This document shows, one piece after another, positions 23,401-31,100 of a stretch of DNA of 64,000 bases (position 1 is its first letter; every line of letters begins with the position of its first letter). The notes below the pieces were generated by a model. That model was not told where the DNA came from. It searched no databases and was given only the letters and a program-made list of their open reading frames with translations. A program made the translations under genes and the position numbers. The stretch covers positions 17,117,001 through 17,181,000 of the forward strand of contig NC_092673.1 in assembly GCF_964355755.1 (NCBI RefSeq), in the 5' to 3' direction. Source of the DNA: Antedon mediterranea (lineage: Eukaryota > Echinodermata > Crinoidea > Comatulida > Antedonidae).

Positions 23401-24682
23401 AAAAGATAATTTATCAATGTTCAAAGGCAACAACAGAACTCGCTGTCGACATAATTCAACAGCACAGACAATTGTAAAAAGGCATTGTGTACTATAAATA
23501 TTTTCCTAATTTGAAATATACATCTTATTTTGATCCTTTTTAGGCAGTAGTGATAAGGACCAAAATGAAGGCACATCATCCAGTCACCAATCCACACCAA
23601 GAGAAGGTAAGTTACTAGTAGATAAAGATTATGATACGAAAAGAGTTTCTCAACCTTACAACTTTACTTCCTTTTGGAAACACATTTTATATACGCCTAA
23701 CCTGACTTTACTAGTGTTTATTTGCACTCTATGCAAACCTTTAAACAATATAATCATATATTATAGTGATGATGATATGATACTGACAAAGAAATTGATG
23801 TTTAAATGATGAATTTCTAGGATTATATTATTATATAATAAAAAGAATAATACTAATTATTAACATAAGATAACAAAATAATGGGAATGGTATTTAGTTT
23901 TACTGTTATTTCTAAAGCTGATTATAAGGTTGTGCATGTAGAACATTATTTCTATAAAAAAAAACAAGCGAGACAAGGTAGTTAATTCTCCACAATTTAT
24001 TTTAACATTTTATCAGGTGATTATTTGATCACACCTGTGGTCAAAAACGTTTGTGATCACATTTTAAAATAAACTACCTTGTACGTACTTTTTTTTTGGA
24101 TATTACATATTTTCGTATGCAGCATCATTTATATATTATTTCATAATATTGGAACTTTTTTTCAACCATATAGATTTCTCAGAGGATGATTTTAGACAGT
24201 TGATTGCAGACTTTGCAAAATGGTTTGATGATCGTGGTCTCCTTAACAGACTACAAGTTCTATTCATAGAAATGGTAGACGACATTGAAGAGTTGAAAAG
24301 GGTTACCAGTACAACTGAACTGTTAGCTCTTTTATCTGCGAATGGGCAATTGAGTCAAACAAATCTGTCTGTACTGTATGATGCAATAAAAGTAACTAAA
24401 CAATTTGGCTTTCAGTCAGTCAATAGAGAAAAGCTTCATCCTTTCAAAAATATCAAGAAGCGTAAGGTAGCTTCATTTTCAGCACACACAAAAAAGATTT
24501 TTAATCTTGGAAAAAGTATTAGTGATTCAGATGTAAAAACTCTTGATGGGCGATACAACTTCCCTGTCCTTAAGGGGTATACTGACAGCTGGAGTTTAAT
24601 TTTGGATTTTGTTCCTCGAGGGTTGCTGAGTAAAGACAAAATTAAATCTGTTAAGAAGATGTTGAAAGATGAGAAAAAGTAG
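2327..24682 (+). CDS. composite Roc-COR / DED-DED / OTU / DED-DED gene (22 exons joined)
   Basis: Exons joined by eye: 2327-2495, 3657-3742, 4238-4302, 4562-5174, 5760-5908, 6856-6945, 7117-7296, 7518-7769, 8671-8856, 9138-9266, 9518-9820, 11253-11324, 12008-12221, 17401-17439, 17966-18505, 19757-19864, 20304-20500, 20595-20847, 22698-22760, 23244-23288, 23544-23606, 24174-24682. All have GT/AG borders and matching phase, giving about 1,441 codons. The 5' end is missing: the first exon needs one base from an upstream exon. Roco proteins (Roc GTPase plus COR) are GTP-regulated signalling scaffolds; DEDs oligomerise with other DED proteins; OTU domains cleave ubiquitin chains. Inference: a ubiquitin-editing death-domain platform. 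The joins across 12222-17400 and 18506-20303 are the least certain, and two or three adjacent genes remain possible without transcript data. Confidence 0.7.
2496..3656 (+). other. intron with dispersed repeat and exon-derived minisatellite
   Basis: 2553-3133 shares its left end (CAAGAAATATTTCTTAC) and right end (CCCAGACGTTTTTTGGG to GCTAGAGC) with 51329-53573, so it is one dispersed element family. 3146-3656 is the minisatellite described separately. Confidence 0.55.
3146..3656 (+). repeat. minisatellite of about 71-86 bp, ~7 degenerate copies, abutting an exon
   Basis: Copies begin near 3146, 3222, 3298, 3377, 3449, 3520 and 3600 with words CATAATGTTTACAGCAC, CCAAGTTCACTATTGG and TTTTCACTTCAG. 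Each unit ends in a splice-acceptor-like TTCAG followed by ATTT, the same arrangement as the true acceptor at 3656. The start of each unit resembles the start of the exon at 3657. Confidence 0.8.
3657..3742 (+). CDS. exon: Roc domain, switch I region
   Basis: Acceptor ACTTCAG at 3650-3656, donor GTAAAC at 3743. It reads KFEKEHKVTDGIAVIRTVT and on to WTEDYDDSG. In Roc domains the segment after the P-loop helix holds the switch I Thr before a Gly-Ile strand; VTDGIAV occupies that place. It ends in phase 1. The minisatellite upstream appears to derive from its first ~40 bases. Confidence 0.75.
4238..4302 (+). CDS. exon: short linker in the Roc domain
   Basis: Acceptor TTTTTTCAG at 4237, donor GTATGT at 4303. 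It encodes GNPSKQYTKVVADKLRAKKT plus EN, a charged helix-like segment with no motif I recognise. It accepts phase 1 and ends in phase 0, which fits both neighbours. The 495-base intron before it (3743-4237) shows nothing else. Confidence 0.65.
4562..5174 (+). CDS. exon: Asn/His/Asp hexapeptide-repeat insertion inside the Roc domain
   Basis: Acceptor GTGTTAG at 4561, donor GTAATG at 5175. The frame carried over from 4302 reads VVQKPHTDDVGVYDDD, then about 24 copies of an 18-bp unit coding NHNNDD with Asp/Asn length variants, then NNHEKQSSG. All length changes are multiples of three. The block sits between switch I and the G3 motif, so the product would carry a ~200-residue low-complexity, highly hydrophilic loop in its GTPase fold. 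Poly-Ile/Val and poly-Thr/Met readings in other frames are artefacts of the repeat. Confidence 0.75.
4690..5150 (+). repeat. in-frame 18-bp minisatellite
   Basis: Unit CAATGATGACAACCACAA, about 24 near-identical copies with extra GAT or AAC triplets. It lies within the exon at 4562-5174, so copy number would change protein length without shifting the frame. Confidence 0.9.
5175..5759 (+). other. intron
   Basis: AT-rich; I see no other gene, repeat array or RNA in it. Confidence 0.6.
5760..5908 (+). CDS. exon: Roc domain with G3 motif
   Basis: Acceptor CTGTTTTAG at 5759, donor GTAAGT at 5909. It ends in FNIWDHGGQLIYHGLHR. The WDHGGQ is the G3 / switch II element, which in most Roc domains is WDxAGQ followed by a Tyr-rich strand. 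A second in-frame acceptor (ACAG at 5765) would drop two codons. Accepts phase 1, ends phase 0. Confidence 0.85.
5909..6855 (+). other. intron
   Basis: AT- and pyrimidine-rich with no gene supported. The pyrimidine-rich 6150-6430 gives a short spurious open frame. Confidence 0.6.
6856..6945 (+). CDS. exon: Roc domain core strand
   Basis: Acceptor TTCTTGCAG at 6855, donor GTAAGT at 6946; phase 0 to 0. It reads MFMTLQALYIVVFDLSVDLE and continues to DPNG. The hydrophobic strand ALYIVVFDLS matches the strand after G3 in Roc domains (usually ...YLLVFDLS). Confidence 0.85.
7117..7296 (+). CDS. exon: Roc domain with G4-like motif
   Basis: Acceptor TTTTTTCAG at 7116, donor GTAATA at 7297; phase 0 to 0. 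It includes NLQFILSYILSVYSHS and the strand PTILIVGTHTGK. That strand sits where Roc domains have VGTHxD, the guanine-specifying G4 motif. Here the Asp is not visible at the usual place, so nucleotide specificity may differ. Confidence 0.85.
7518..7769 (+). CDS. exon: Roc-to-COR transition
   Basis: Acceptor TTATTAG at 7517, donor GTAAAT at 7770; 84 codons, phase 0 to 0. It reads KKVFKKLRHALREKVYEEHV, then FAIEN (fits the end of a Roc domain), a helix, and LVPLKWMRF, which matches the (I/V)PxxWxxF opening of COR. Confidence 0.85.
7770..8670 (+). other. intron with repeat fragment
   Basis: Around 7960-8035 is a GC-rich patch with a small foldback (GGGGGCTCTAGCCCC), unlike its AT-rich surroundings, probably transposon-derived. 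Nothing coding is supported. Confidence 0.5.
8671..8856 (+). CDS. exon: COR domain
   Basis: Acceptor TTTCTTTAG at 8670, donor GTAAGT at 8857; 62 codons, phase 0 to 0. FLYDLGEIVYM followed by AVLDPMQLVEIV matches the COR pattern FLHxLGxIxYF...VxLxPxWLxxxF. Confidence 0.85.
9138..9266 (+). CDS. exon: COR domain
   Basis: Acceptor TTTTTTTTAG at 9137, donor GTAGGT at 9267; 43 codons. FKFLVALMIQLGFIC fits the COR helix ..LLxLLxxFxxxC. The donor was chosen because it is the one giving phase 0, required by the next exon. A GC donor at 9252 is a weaker alternative. Confidence 0.75.
9518..9820 (+). CDS. exon: COR domain, C-terminal half
   Basis: Acceptor ATTTCAG at 9517, donor GTATAG at 9821; 101 codons, phase 0 to 0. 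FFVPLRL, YYDFKGYLPDVLFPYMI and HAALYFNQDHHVTLSL match the later COR region (xxPxLL; F.G.LPxGLFxRLI; beta strands after it). Confidence 0.85.
9821..11252 (+). other. intron with mobile-element debris
   Basis: 9913-10165 can be read in two frames without clear homology and is not called. 10741-10754 is a run of 14 C's. 10680-11030 (TAATAAACGCC words) resembles, in the opposite orientation, 53570-53760. 11167-11203 is a 37-bp hairpin treated separately. Confidence 0.45.
11167..11203. repeat. 37-bp CTAG-bounded hairpin
   Basis: Arms of 13 bases (CTAGAGGGGGAGC and GCTCACCCTCTAG, one mismatch) around the loop GAGCGAAGCGA. The hairpin at 44313-44349 has the same length and the reverse complement of this loop. 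Confidence 0.7.
11253..11324 (+). CDS. exon: COR C-terminal strand and linker
   Basis: Acceptor TTTTTTTTCAG at 11252, donor GTATTG at 11325; 24 codons (VTIKRTNALNET..., acidic end). Phase 0 to 0 links the exon at 9820 to the one at 12008. Confidence 0.7.
11325..12007 (+). other. intron
   Basis: AT-rich; no feature supported beyond short A and T runs. Confidence 0.6.
12008..12221 (+). CDS. exon: Cys-rich tail of the COR region
   Basis: Acceptor TTTGTAG at 12007, donor GTAACT at 12222; phase 0 to 1. It reads LLTIQKSF, then a cysteine cluster YERCILCECSN...DCQHEKLTC. Several Roco proteins end COR with a CxxC-type cluster; whether it binds metal is unknown. The next exon, at 17401, lies beyond the satellite. 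Confidence 0.75.
12372..17108. repeat. 103-bp intronic satellite, 46 copies
   Basis: Period 103 bases, measured at 12474, 12577, 12680 and onward to 17109, an exact multiple of 103. The first unit is one base short. Units start GCTGCATACCCCACCTTAAC and differ at a few sites (CATGTTTTTAC/CATGTATTTAC, CAATTAC/CAAATAC, CTATTG/CTATGG). Each holds a small foldback TGGAG-CTAA-CTCCA. There are no unique spacers, so it is not CRISPR. It occupies most of the intron between the COR and DED exons. Confidence 0.97.
17401..17439 (+). CDS. micro-exon: basic linker
   Basis: Acceptor CTTTTTAAG at 17400, donor GTAAAG at 17440; 39 bases, phase 1 to 1. It codes DGRKPPKKEESNQ, a Lys-rich linker similar in place and composition to the exon at 23244-23288, which also precedes a DED pair. 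Confidence 0.6.
17440..17965 (+). other. intron with MITE relic
   Basis: 17685-17825 resembles parts of the repeat family at 55153-55487 and 56114-56410 (AATTTTTGATCAAA..GTGACATTAAAATGG words). Nothing else is seen. Confidence 0.45.
17966..18505 (+). CDS. exon: tandem DED pair 1
   Basis: Acceptor ATATAG at 17965, donor GTTGGT at 18506; 540 bases, phase 1 to 1. First DED: FWQLLTDTAEWYDRLGYL, LKLLYKDHL, WDLLHDL, GNLSPSNLTLLYDTIKI. Second DED: FRQNIYQLGEELKEDEVSKL, DFLYNKQF, WSLIMDFEHKGIIDEDF, KMIKFLDVL. Both follow the DED helix order, with the Leu-rich helix 2, the W/L-F/L helix 5 and the G-x-(I/L)-(S/D)-x-(D/E) turn. It is closely related to the pair at 24174-24682, so the module is duplicated within the gene. 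Confidence 0.85.
18611..19510. repeat. ~447-bp tandem duplication (two copies)
   Basis: Copies start at about 18611 and 19058; the word GGCAGATTCAAATTATTA recurs 447 bases apart and the copies stay nearly identical to about 19510. It is intronic and non-coding. Confidence 0.85.
19757..19864 (+). CDS. exon: Ser/Gly/Ala repeat linker
   Basis: Acceptor GGTACAG at 19756, donor GTGCGT at 19865; 108 bases, phase 1 to 1. It codes GMSFGTGTSRSYDASVSSG and then (A/V)SSGAG-type repeats. It is a flexible linker before the OTU domain. The repeated TCTTCTGGTGCAG word supplies several in-frame alternative acceptors. The acceptor has a poor pyrimidine tract. Confidence 0.5.
20304..20500 (+). CDS. exon: OTU protease, catalytic Asp/Cys half
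   Basis: Acceptor ACCTTTAG at 20303, donor GTGAGA at 20501; phase 1 to 0. VSGDGNCFFYCIQDQL is the OTU signature (xxGDGNCLFxxxxxQL) with the catalytic Asp and Cys, followed by the helix MRTEIVNFL. OTU domains are cysteine proteases that remove ubiquitin. Confidence 0.9.
20595..20847 (+). CDS. exon: OTU protease, catalytic His half
   Basis: Acceptor ATTTCAG at 20594, donor GTAGGA at 20848; phase 0 to 1. TWVDEVAVRAMARVLKCNIR matches the OTU WGxxxElxAlaxxlxxxIxI block, and DEDHYVSL supplies the catalytic His (HYxSL). With the preceding exon it gives a near-complete OTU core of about 150 residues and all expected catalytic residues. Confidence 0.9.
21143..21720. repeat. two ~290-bp tandem copies rich in CTTAAG
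   Basis: The start word CTTAAGGGGTCATGGTACAG occurs at 21143 and 21433. Internal words CGGTGGGGTAAACGTACT and GTACAGGAGTTGACACTTAAG recur at the same offset. Confidence 0.85.
21861..22200. repeat. 88-bp tandem repeat, four copies
   Basis: AGAATCATTATTGATAATC recurs at 21861, 21949, 22037 and 22125. Short open frames across it are artefacts of the repeat. Confidence 0.9.
22698..22760 (+). CDS. micro-exon: acidic/Ser linker, copy 1
   Basis: Acceptor ATTTTTAG at 22697, donor GTAAGT at 22761; 63 bases, phase 1 to 1. It codes SDDKDQNEGTSSSHQSTPRE. An almost identical copy, including its downstream intron, is at 23544-23606. That only the 63 coding bases and flanks are conserved supports it as an exon. 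Confidence 0.7.
23244..23288 (+). CDS. micro-exon: basic cluster, possible nuclear-localisation signal
   Basis: Acceptor TATTTGCAG at 23243, donor GTGATT at 23289; 45 bases, phase 1 to 1. It codes DEIGPTKRKRRKTGQ; KRKRRK fits a monopartite nuclear-localisation signal. Nuclear entry is inference. Confidence 0.6.
23544..23606 (+). CDS. micro-exon: acidic/Ser linker, copy 2
   Basis: Acceptor CTTTTTAG at 23543, donor GTAAGT at 23607; phase 1 to 1. It codes SSDKDQNEGTSSSHQSTPRE, one residue different from the exon at 22698-22760, as a product of a local segmental duplication about 846 bases apart. Confidence 0.7.
23974..24083. repeat. short MITE-like hairpin
   Basis: CAAGGTAGTTAATT...TTTATTTTAA on the left pairs imperfectly with TTTTAAAATAAACTACCTTG on the right, within an intron, just before the last coding exon. 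Confidence 0.6.
24174..24682 (+). CDS. last exon: tandem DED pair 2 and stop
   Basis: Acceptor CATATAG at 24173; stop TAG at 24680-24682. First DED: FRQLIADFAKWFDDRGLLNR, LQVLFIEMV, LLALLSANGQLSQTNLSVLY, DAIKVTKQFGF. Second DED: TKKIFNLGKSISDSDVKTLD, WSLILDFVPRGLLSKDKI, VKKMLKDEKK. It resembles the 17966-18505 pair almost position for position. No AATAAA is seen in the next ~100 bases, so the true 3' end is not placed. Confidence 0.88.
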
Positions 24683-24784
24683 AGGTGACTTTGGATTGGT
24701 TTATAGTTTACCATTAGTGCAATTGATATAACTATGCAAGCAAACAATGGACTGCAATAACATAAATAATGAAAATAATAATTA

Positions 24785-25392
24785 TTTAGGGAACACTTGA
24801 CAACTTTACACACTTCACATGGCCTATTGTAGCTAATGAGATTTAAAGCCATTCATGTTTACAGTTTTTATTTAGGGAACACTTTGACAACTTTACACAC
24901 TTCACATGGCCTATTGCAGCTAATGAGATTTAAAGCCATTCATGTTTACTGTTTTTATTTAGGGAACACTTTGACACTTTACACACTTCACATGGCCTAT
25001 TGCAGCTAATGAGATTTAAAGCCATTCATGTTTACTGTTTTTATTTAGGGAACACTTTGACAACTTTACTCACTTCACATGGCCTATTGCAGCTAATGAG
25101 ATTTAAAGCCATTCATGTTTACTGTTTTTATTTAGGGATCACTTTGACAACTTTACACACTTCACATGGCCTATTGCAGCTAATGAGATTTAAAGCCATT
25201 CATGTTTACTGTTATTATTTAGGGAATACTTTGACAACTTTACACACTTTACATGGCCTATTGCAGCTAATGAGATTTAAAGCCATTCATGTTTACTGTT
25301 TTTATTTAGGGAACACTTTGACAACTTTACACACTTCACATGGCCTATTGCAGCTAATGAGATTTAAAGCCATTCATGTTTACTGTTTTTAT
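24785..25392. repeat. ~87-bp minisatellite, seven copies
   Basis: TTTAGGGAACACTTTGACAAC recurs at 24785, 24871, 24958, 25044, 25131, 25218 and 25305 (spacing 86-87). The 143-residue open frame across it is repeat-made and not a gene. Confidence 0.93.
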
Positions 25393-25677
25393 TTTTTGGA
25401 AATATTAATCACTAGAAACTTTCCAAATTGAGCTCTCATTTCTTTAACGATATAATTGTAATATTATTATTGAATAAGCAGCCGTTTCTTTAGCGATATA
25501 ATGTCCTGTATTGTAATATAATGTATATGTATCGTACCTCAGTGTATGTATTGTAATATCACAATGCAGGTAGTAAGTACACTATTGTCTGAGCAATGAG
25601 CAACCGTTTATTTGTCAATGTAATGTTAGCATATTTGTTTGTACAGATACTAATAGTTACACCCTGCTTGTTCACGG

Positions 25678-26219
25678 AATACGGGAAATATCTACGTTCT
25701 GGTTCCATATTCCAAAAGGCCGAAGGCCGAATGGAATATGGAACCAGAACGTACATATTTCCCGTATTTTATCTCTTAGTGTACACATATAAGCAATTGG
25801 ACAAGAGACAAAGAAAAAAAACAAATATATACAGTATCTTGTGTCATAAATTTAATTAAACTTGGTCTAAGCTTCCGTATACAAAAAATTGTTCCAAACA
25901 GAAATCGACGACCTTTATTTCCATCCATTTTTACCTCTAGCTATCACAACAACAATAGGGAGATTTCGACGATTACGATTAGCTTTTTTTACAGACCGTC
26001 GAATACGGGTTCATATTCGATGGTTGAAATCACAACTACGCATGCGCTCAACGATAAAAATACAATACATGAACAACGCGCGCGTAGAAACATCAAACAG
26101 GTAATACGGGATATATTACCTTTCTGATCTGCTTGACTGAGTAAATGGGCGTAATACGGAATTATATCTCATACATATTCACCAATCGGATTACAGAATT
26201 CACGTACACTAAGAGATAA
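25678..26219. repeat. nested foldback element
   Basis: A hairpin of 36-base arms (25678-25713 and 25733-25768, AATACGGGAAATATCTACG against its complement) flanks a 19-base loop. Directly beyond it, TTATCTCTTAGTGTAC (25769-25784) is inverted exactly at 26204-26219. The whole is probably a non-autonomous DNA element; short open frames inside are not supported. Confidence 0.7.
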
Positions 26220-28033
26220 AGTATAATATTATACATATTTTATGCAACCGTAAGATTAAAGCTTTGCTTTTTTTTATTGGTTTCCATTTTATATTAATTT
26301 GGTATTTGTTTGTTTAAATGAATTTGAATAACATTAGCTATGTATGTGTTTAATCGCCCTTAACATTTTTTGGGAAATTGTTTTTAAATGAAAACAAACT
26401 AACTGCATAAAACGATAATGCAATATAGAATTCATTTTATGTTTACAACTTCAACATTTCAATTTAGCACAAATGACCCACCATTTGTACCTATCTAGTG
26501 AGTAGCTCAACATTTAAAAGTTTATTTGGTTTAGATGCAGTTTATTTATTTGTTGACCTTCACCTTTGAATCAGTGACACAAAAAGTGTTGCAGTCAAGT
26601 TTAAAAACAAACAGAAAATATGAAATTAAACAATGAAAAGGGAAAAGAAATTGGAAGTAAAAAATGTTAAAATTAAAGCTAATCAGAAGAAAATGACTTA
26701 AGTACTTTATTAATATGACAAAAATGACTTAAGTAATTTTATTATAATAAAATTACTGGAATATTTAGAAGCAGCAATACAAGCAATCATTAGGATTTGT
26801 TTATTTTAATTATTTTCATTTTGTATATATATAAATAGTTCACTATATAATATCTCTATACATAAAGTGATAAAGCTGTGAGTAAAGATTCTCAGCTATT
26901 TTGTTAGATTTTCCCAAAGTCTGTATTGTTTTTTTTTCTATTTATTTGTTTTTATTTCGACCGCGATTTTTGTCTGAAAATACACCAAACTCAAGTAATA
27001 CATGTATGAAACGCCATATGTGCAAAAATATTTATATTTTTACTAATATTAAGAAAAAACTCCGTCTGGAGCCCAGACTACTATTTTGTATACATTTGTA
27101 CATTACAGTGATAAAATATTACATAAAATGTAAATAAGATGATTTATTTCTGTATAAAGAAAATTGTAACAATAAATAATTTATATTTTGATTCATTGTA
27201 TCAGTCATTGTGTTTTGTGTGTATAGCAATATAAAGGATTATTTGTGTGTGTTACATTGTCTGCTACATTGATTTGTAACTGTAAAATACAGTCAACTCT
27301 CCAACCCAAAACATTTATGAAAACTCTTAACAAGTCCATTTTAAAGACCAGAATTCCTTTCTTGCTTTTATAAAATGTTTTTAATAAATCATACTTTTTA
27401 GCTTGGATGAAGTGTGTCTGGCTTCAGGAAGGTTGGCTCTATACTTTAATTGATATAATAGATGTTATCTTGCCAGTTTTGTCTAGAATAAACATTTTGT
27501 TGTTTTCTTATTTTGCAATTATACATTTTCAGCCTTAAAATTGCTTTTTTTTCTACCCATAATACAAATATAAAACAAATCAATGCAAAATTTTGAGTAA
27601 TAAGACTATAAAAAATAGAGAGGTAAAATATGCTGGAACTGGAATCTTACTGGAGGCTTACTTGTCTTGTAATCAAATTAATTTGTGTTATGTATATTGG
27701 AAAACAAAACAGGACAAGATAGAAGCACAAAATCAAATGTAAAATTGGAAATTACTCTTTATAAAAGAAAGATTATTTTGGAAGAGGTGATGTATTATAT
27801 TATCATTGATGTTTGATAAGAAATGTAGGCCTATTACAATTTACAGCAATATAATATTTGTATCCATTTTACCATGAAGAAATAATCTTATTAACCCGGA
27901 GTTTCCCCTTGATTAGGTTTTTTTGATGCGACTGTGGCCAATGCTCTCCGATTTTGACATGGACCTATTCTAATTTATAGGTCCATGATTTTAGGATTTT
28001 AGAGATAAACATTGATTGCGCCCTCAATAAAGT
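26220..28033. other. AT-rich intergenic stretch
   Basis: I see no exon with convincing homology, no RNA gene and no array here. Confidence 0.5.
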
Positions 28034-28170
28034 ATAGCCAACAATAAGCCAGCCAACAATAAGCCAGCCCACTTATTTTTTCCAGCCAACAATAACTATG
28101 AAACGCAGTTTGTGCATTCTTTACATTTTCATTGTTACTTATGGCTTTTATAGTATTAGGAATTAAATAT

Positions 28171-31100
28171 TTGTGAGAAAAACGGCGGATTGTTCCTGGG
28201 ATTCACTTGGTGGGATTATACTAGGGTACCCCCTTAGTCGTCCAGTATAAGTTAGAGTGGGACCACTGGTCCCGTTTACTCAGCCCTCATCTTTAAAATT
28301 TGAGTGTAACTCAATTACGATTTTTAAAATATAGTTAAATTTGAAACTGTATTTGTGAGAAAATGGCGGATTGTTCCTGGGAGTCACTTGGTGGGATTAT
28401 ACTAGAGTACCCCCTTAGCCGTACAGTATAAGTTAGAGTGCGACCACTGGTCCCGTTTACTCAGCCCTCATCTTTAAAATTTGAGTGTAACTCAATTACA
28501 ATTTTTAAAATATAGTTAAATTTGAAACTGTATTGGTGAGAAAATGGCGGATTGTTCATGGGAGTCACTTGGTGGGATTATACTAGGGTACCTCCTTAGT
28601 CGTACAGTATAAGTTAGAGTGGGACCACTGGTACCGTTTACTGGTACCGTTTACTCAGCCCTCATCTTTTAAATTTGTGTGTAACTCATTTACGATTTAA
28701 AAAATGTAGTGAAATTTGATACTGTATTTGTGAGAAAATGGCGGATTGTTCCTGGGAGTCACTTGGTGGGATTATACTAGGGTACCTCCTTAGTCGTCCA
28801 GTATAAATTAGAATGGGACCACTGGTACCATTTACTCAGCCCTCATCTTTTAAATTTGAGTGTAACTCATTTACGATTTAAAAAATATAGTGAAGATTGA
28901 GACTGTATTTGTGAGAAAATGGCGGATTGTTCCTGGGAGTTACTTGGTGGGATTATACTAGGGTACCTCCTTAGTTGTCCAGTATAAGTTAGAGTGGGAC
29001 CACTGGTCCCGTTTACTCAGCCCTCATCTTTTAAATTTGAGTGTAACTCATTTACGATTTATTTTAAAATATAGTGAAATTTTATACAGTATTTGTGAGA
29101 AAACGGCGGATTGTTCCTGAGAGTCACTTGGTGGGATTACACTATAGGGTACGTCCTTAGTCGTCCAGTATAAGTTAGAGTGCGACCACTGGTTCCGTTT
29201 ACTCAGCCCTCATCTTTTAAATCTGAGTGTAACTCAATTACGATAAAAAAAATTAAAATAAAGTGAAAATTGATACTGTATTTGTGAGAAAATGGCGGAT
29301 TATCCCTGGGAGTCACTTTGTGGGATTATACTAGGGTACCTCTTTAGTTGTCCAGTAGAAGTTAGAGTGGGACCACTGGTGCCGTTTACTCAGCCCTCAT
29401 CTTTAACGTTTGAGTGTAACTCAATTACGATTAATATTTTAAAATATAGTGAAATTTGATACTGTATTTGTGAGAAAATGGCGGATTCTTCCCGAGAGTC
29501 ACTTGGTAGGATTATACTAGGGTACCTCCTTAGTTATTCAGTTTAAGTTAGAGTAGGACCACTGGTCGCGTTTACTCAGCCCATATCTTTAAAATTTAAG
29601 TGTAACTAAATTACGATTAATATTTTAAAATATAGTGAAATTTGATACTGTATTTGTGAGAAAATGGCGGATTATTCCTGGCAGTCACTTGGTGGGATTA
29701 TACTAGGGTACCCCTTTAGTCATCCAGTATAAGTTAGAGTGGGACCACTGGTCGCGTTTACTCAGCCCATATCTTTAAAATTTAAGTGTAACTAAATTAC
29801 GATTAATATTTTAAAATATAGTGAAATTTGATACTGTATTTGTGAGAAAATGGCGGATTATTCCTGGCAGTCACTTGGTGGGATTATACTAGGGTACCCC
29901 TTTAGTCGTCCAGTATAAGTTAGAGTGGGACCACTGGTCCCGTTTACTCAGCCTCATCTTTAAAATTTGAGTGTAACTCATTTACGATTTTTAAAATATA
30001 GTGAAATTTGAAACTGTATTTGTGAGAAAATGGCGGATTGTTCCTGAGAGTCACTTGGTGGGATTATACTAGGGTACCTCTTTAGTCATCCTGTATAAGT
30101 TAGAGTGTGACCACTGGTCCCGTTTACTCAGCCCTCATCTTTAAAATTTGAGTTTAACTCAATTACAATTTTTAAAATATAGTTAAATTTTAAACTGTAT
30201 TTGTGAGAAAATGGCGGATTGTTCCTGGGAGTCACTTGGTGGGATTATACTAAGGTACCTCCTTAGTCGCTCAGTATAAATTAGAGTGGCACCACTGGTA
30301 CCGTTTACTCAGCCCTCATCTTTTAAATTTGAGTGTAACTCATTTACGATTTAAAAAATATAGTGAAGTTTGAGACTGTATTTGTGAGAAAATGGCGGAT
30401 TGTTCCTCGGAGTCACTTGGTGGGATTATACTAGGGTACCTCCTTAGTCGTCCAGTATAAGTTAGAGTGGGACCACTGGTCCCGTTTACTCAGCCCTCAT
30501 CTTTAAAATTTGAGTGTAACTCATTTACGATTTTTAAAATATAGTGAAATTTGATACTGTATTTGTGAGAAAACGGCGGATTGTTCCTGAAAGTCACTTG
30601 GTGGGATTATACTAGGGTACGCCCTTAGTCGTCCAGTATAACTTAGAGTGCGACCACTGGTTCCGTTTAGTCAGCCCTCATCTTTTAAATTTGAGTGTAA
30701 CTCAATTACGATAAAAATTTTTAAAATATAGTGAAAATTTATACTGTATTTGTGAGAAAATGGCGGATTGTTCCTGGGAATCACTTTCTGGGATTATACT
30801 AGGGTACCTCCTTAGTTGTCCAGTAGAAGTAAGAGTGGGACCACTGGTCCCGTTTACTCAGCCCTCATCTTTAACCTTTGAGTGTAACTGAATTACGATT
30901 AATATTTTAAAATATAGTGAAATTTGATACTGTATTTGTGAGAAAATGGCGGATTGTTCCCGGGAGTCACTTTGTAGAATTATACTAGGGTACCTCCTTA
31001 GTTGTTCAGTTTAAGTTAGAGTAGGACCACTGGTCCCGTTTACTCAGCCCATATCTTTAAAATTTAAGTGTAACTCAATTACGATTAATATTTTAAAATA

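Larger units (their letters stand above)
22698..23750. repeat. segmental duplication carrying an exon
   Basis: 22698-22905 and 23544-23750 match closely in exon and intron (GTAAGTTACTAGTRGATAAAG, then CTGACTTTACTAGTGTTTAT). Confidence 0.85.

Noticed and set aside
25000-25431. 143-residue repetitive protein
   Set aside because: Produced entirely by the 87-bp minisatellite, whose spacing (86/87) does not hold one frame in every unit.
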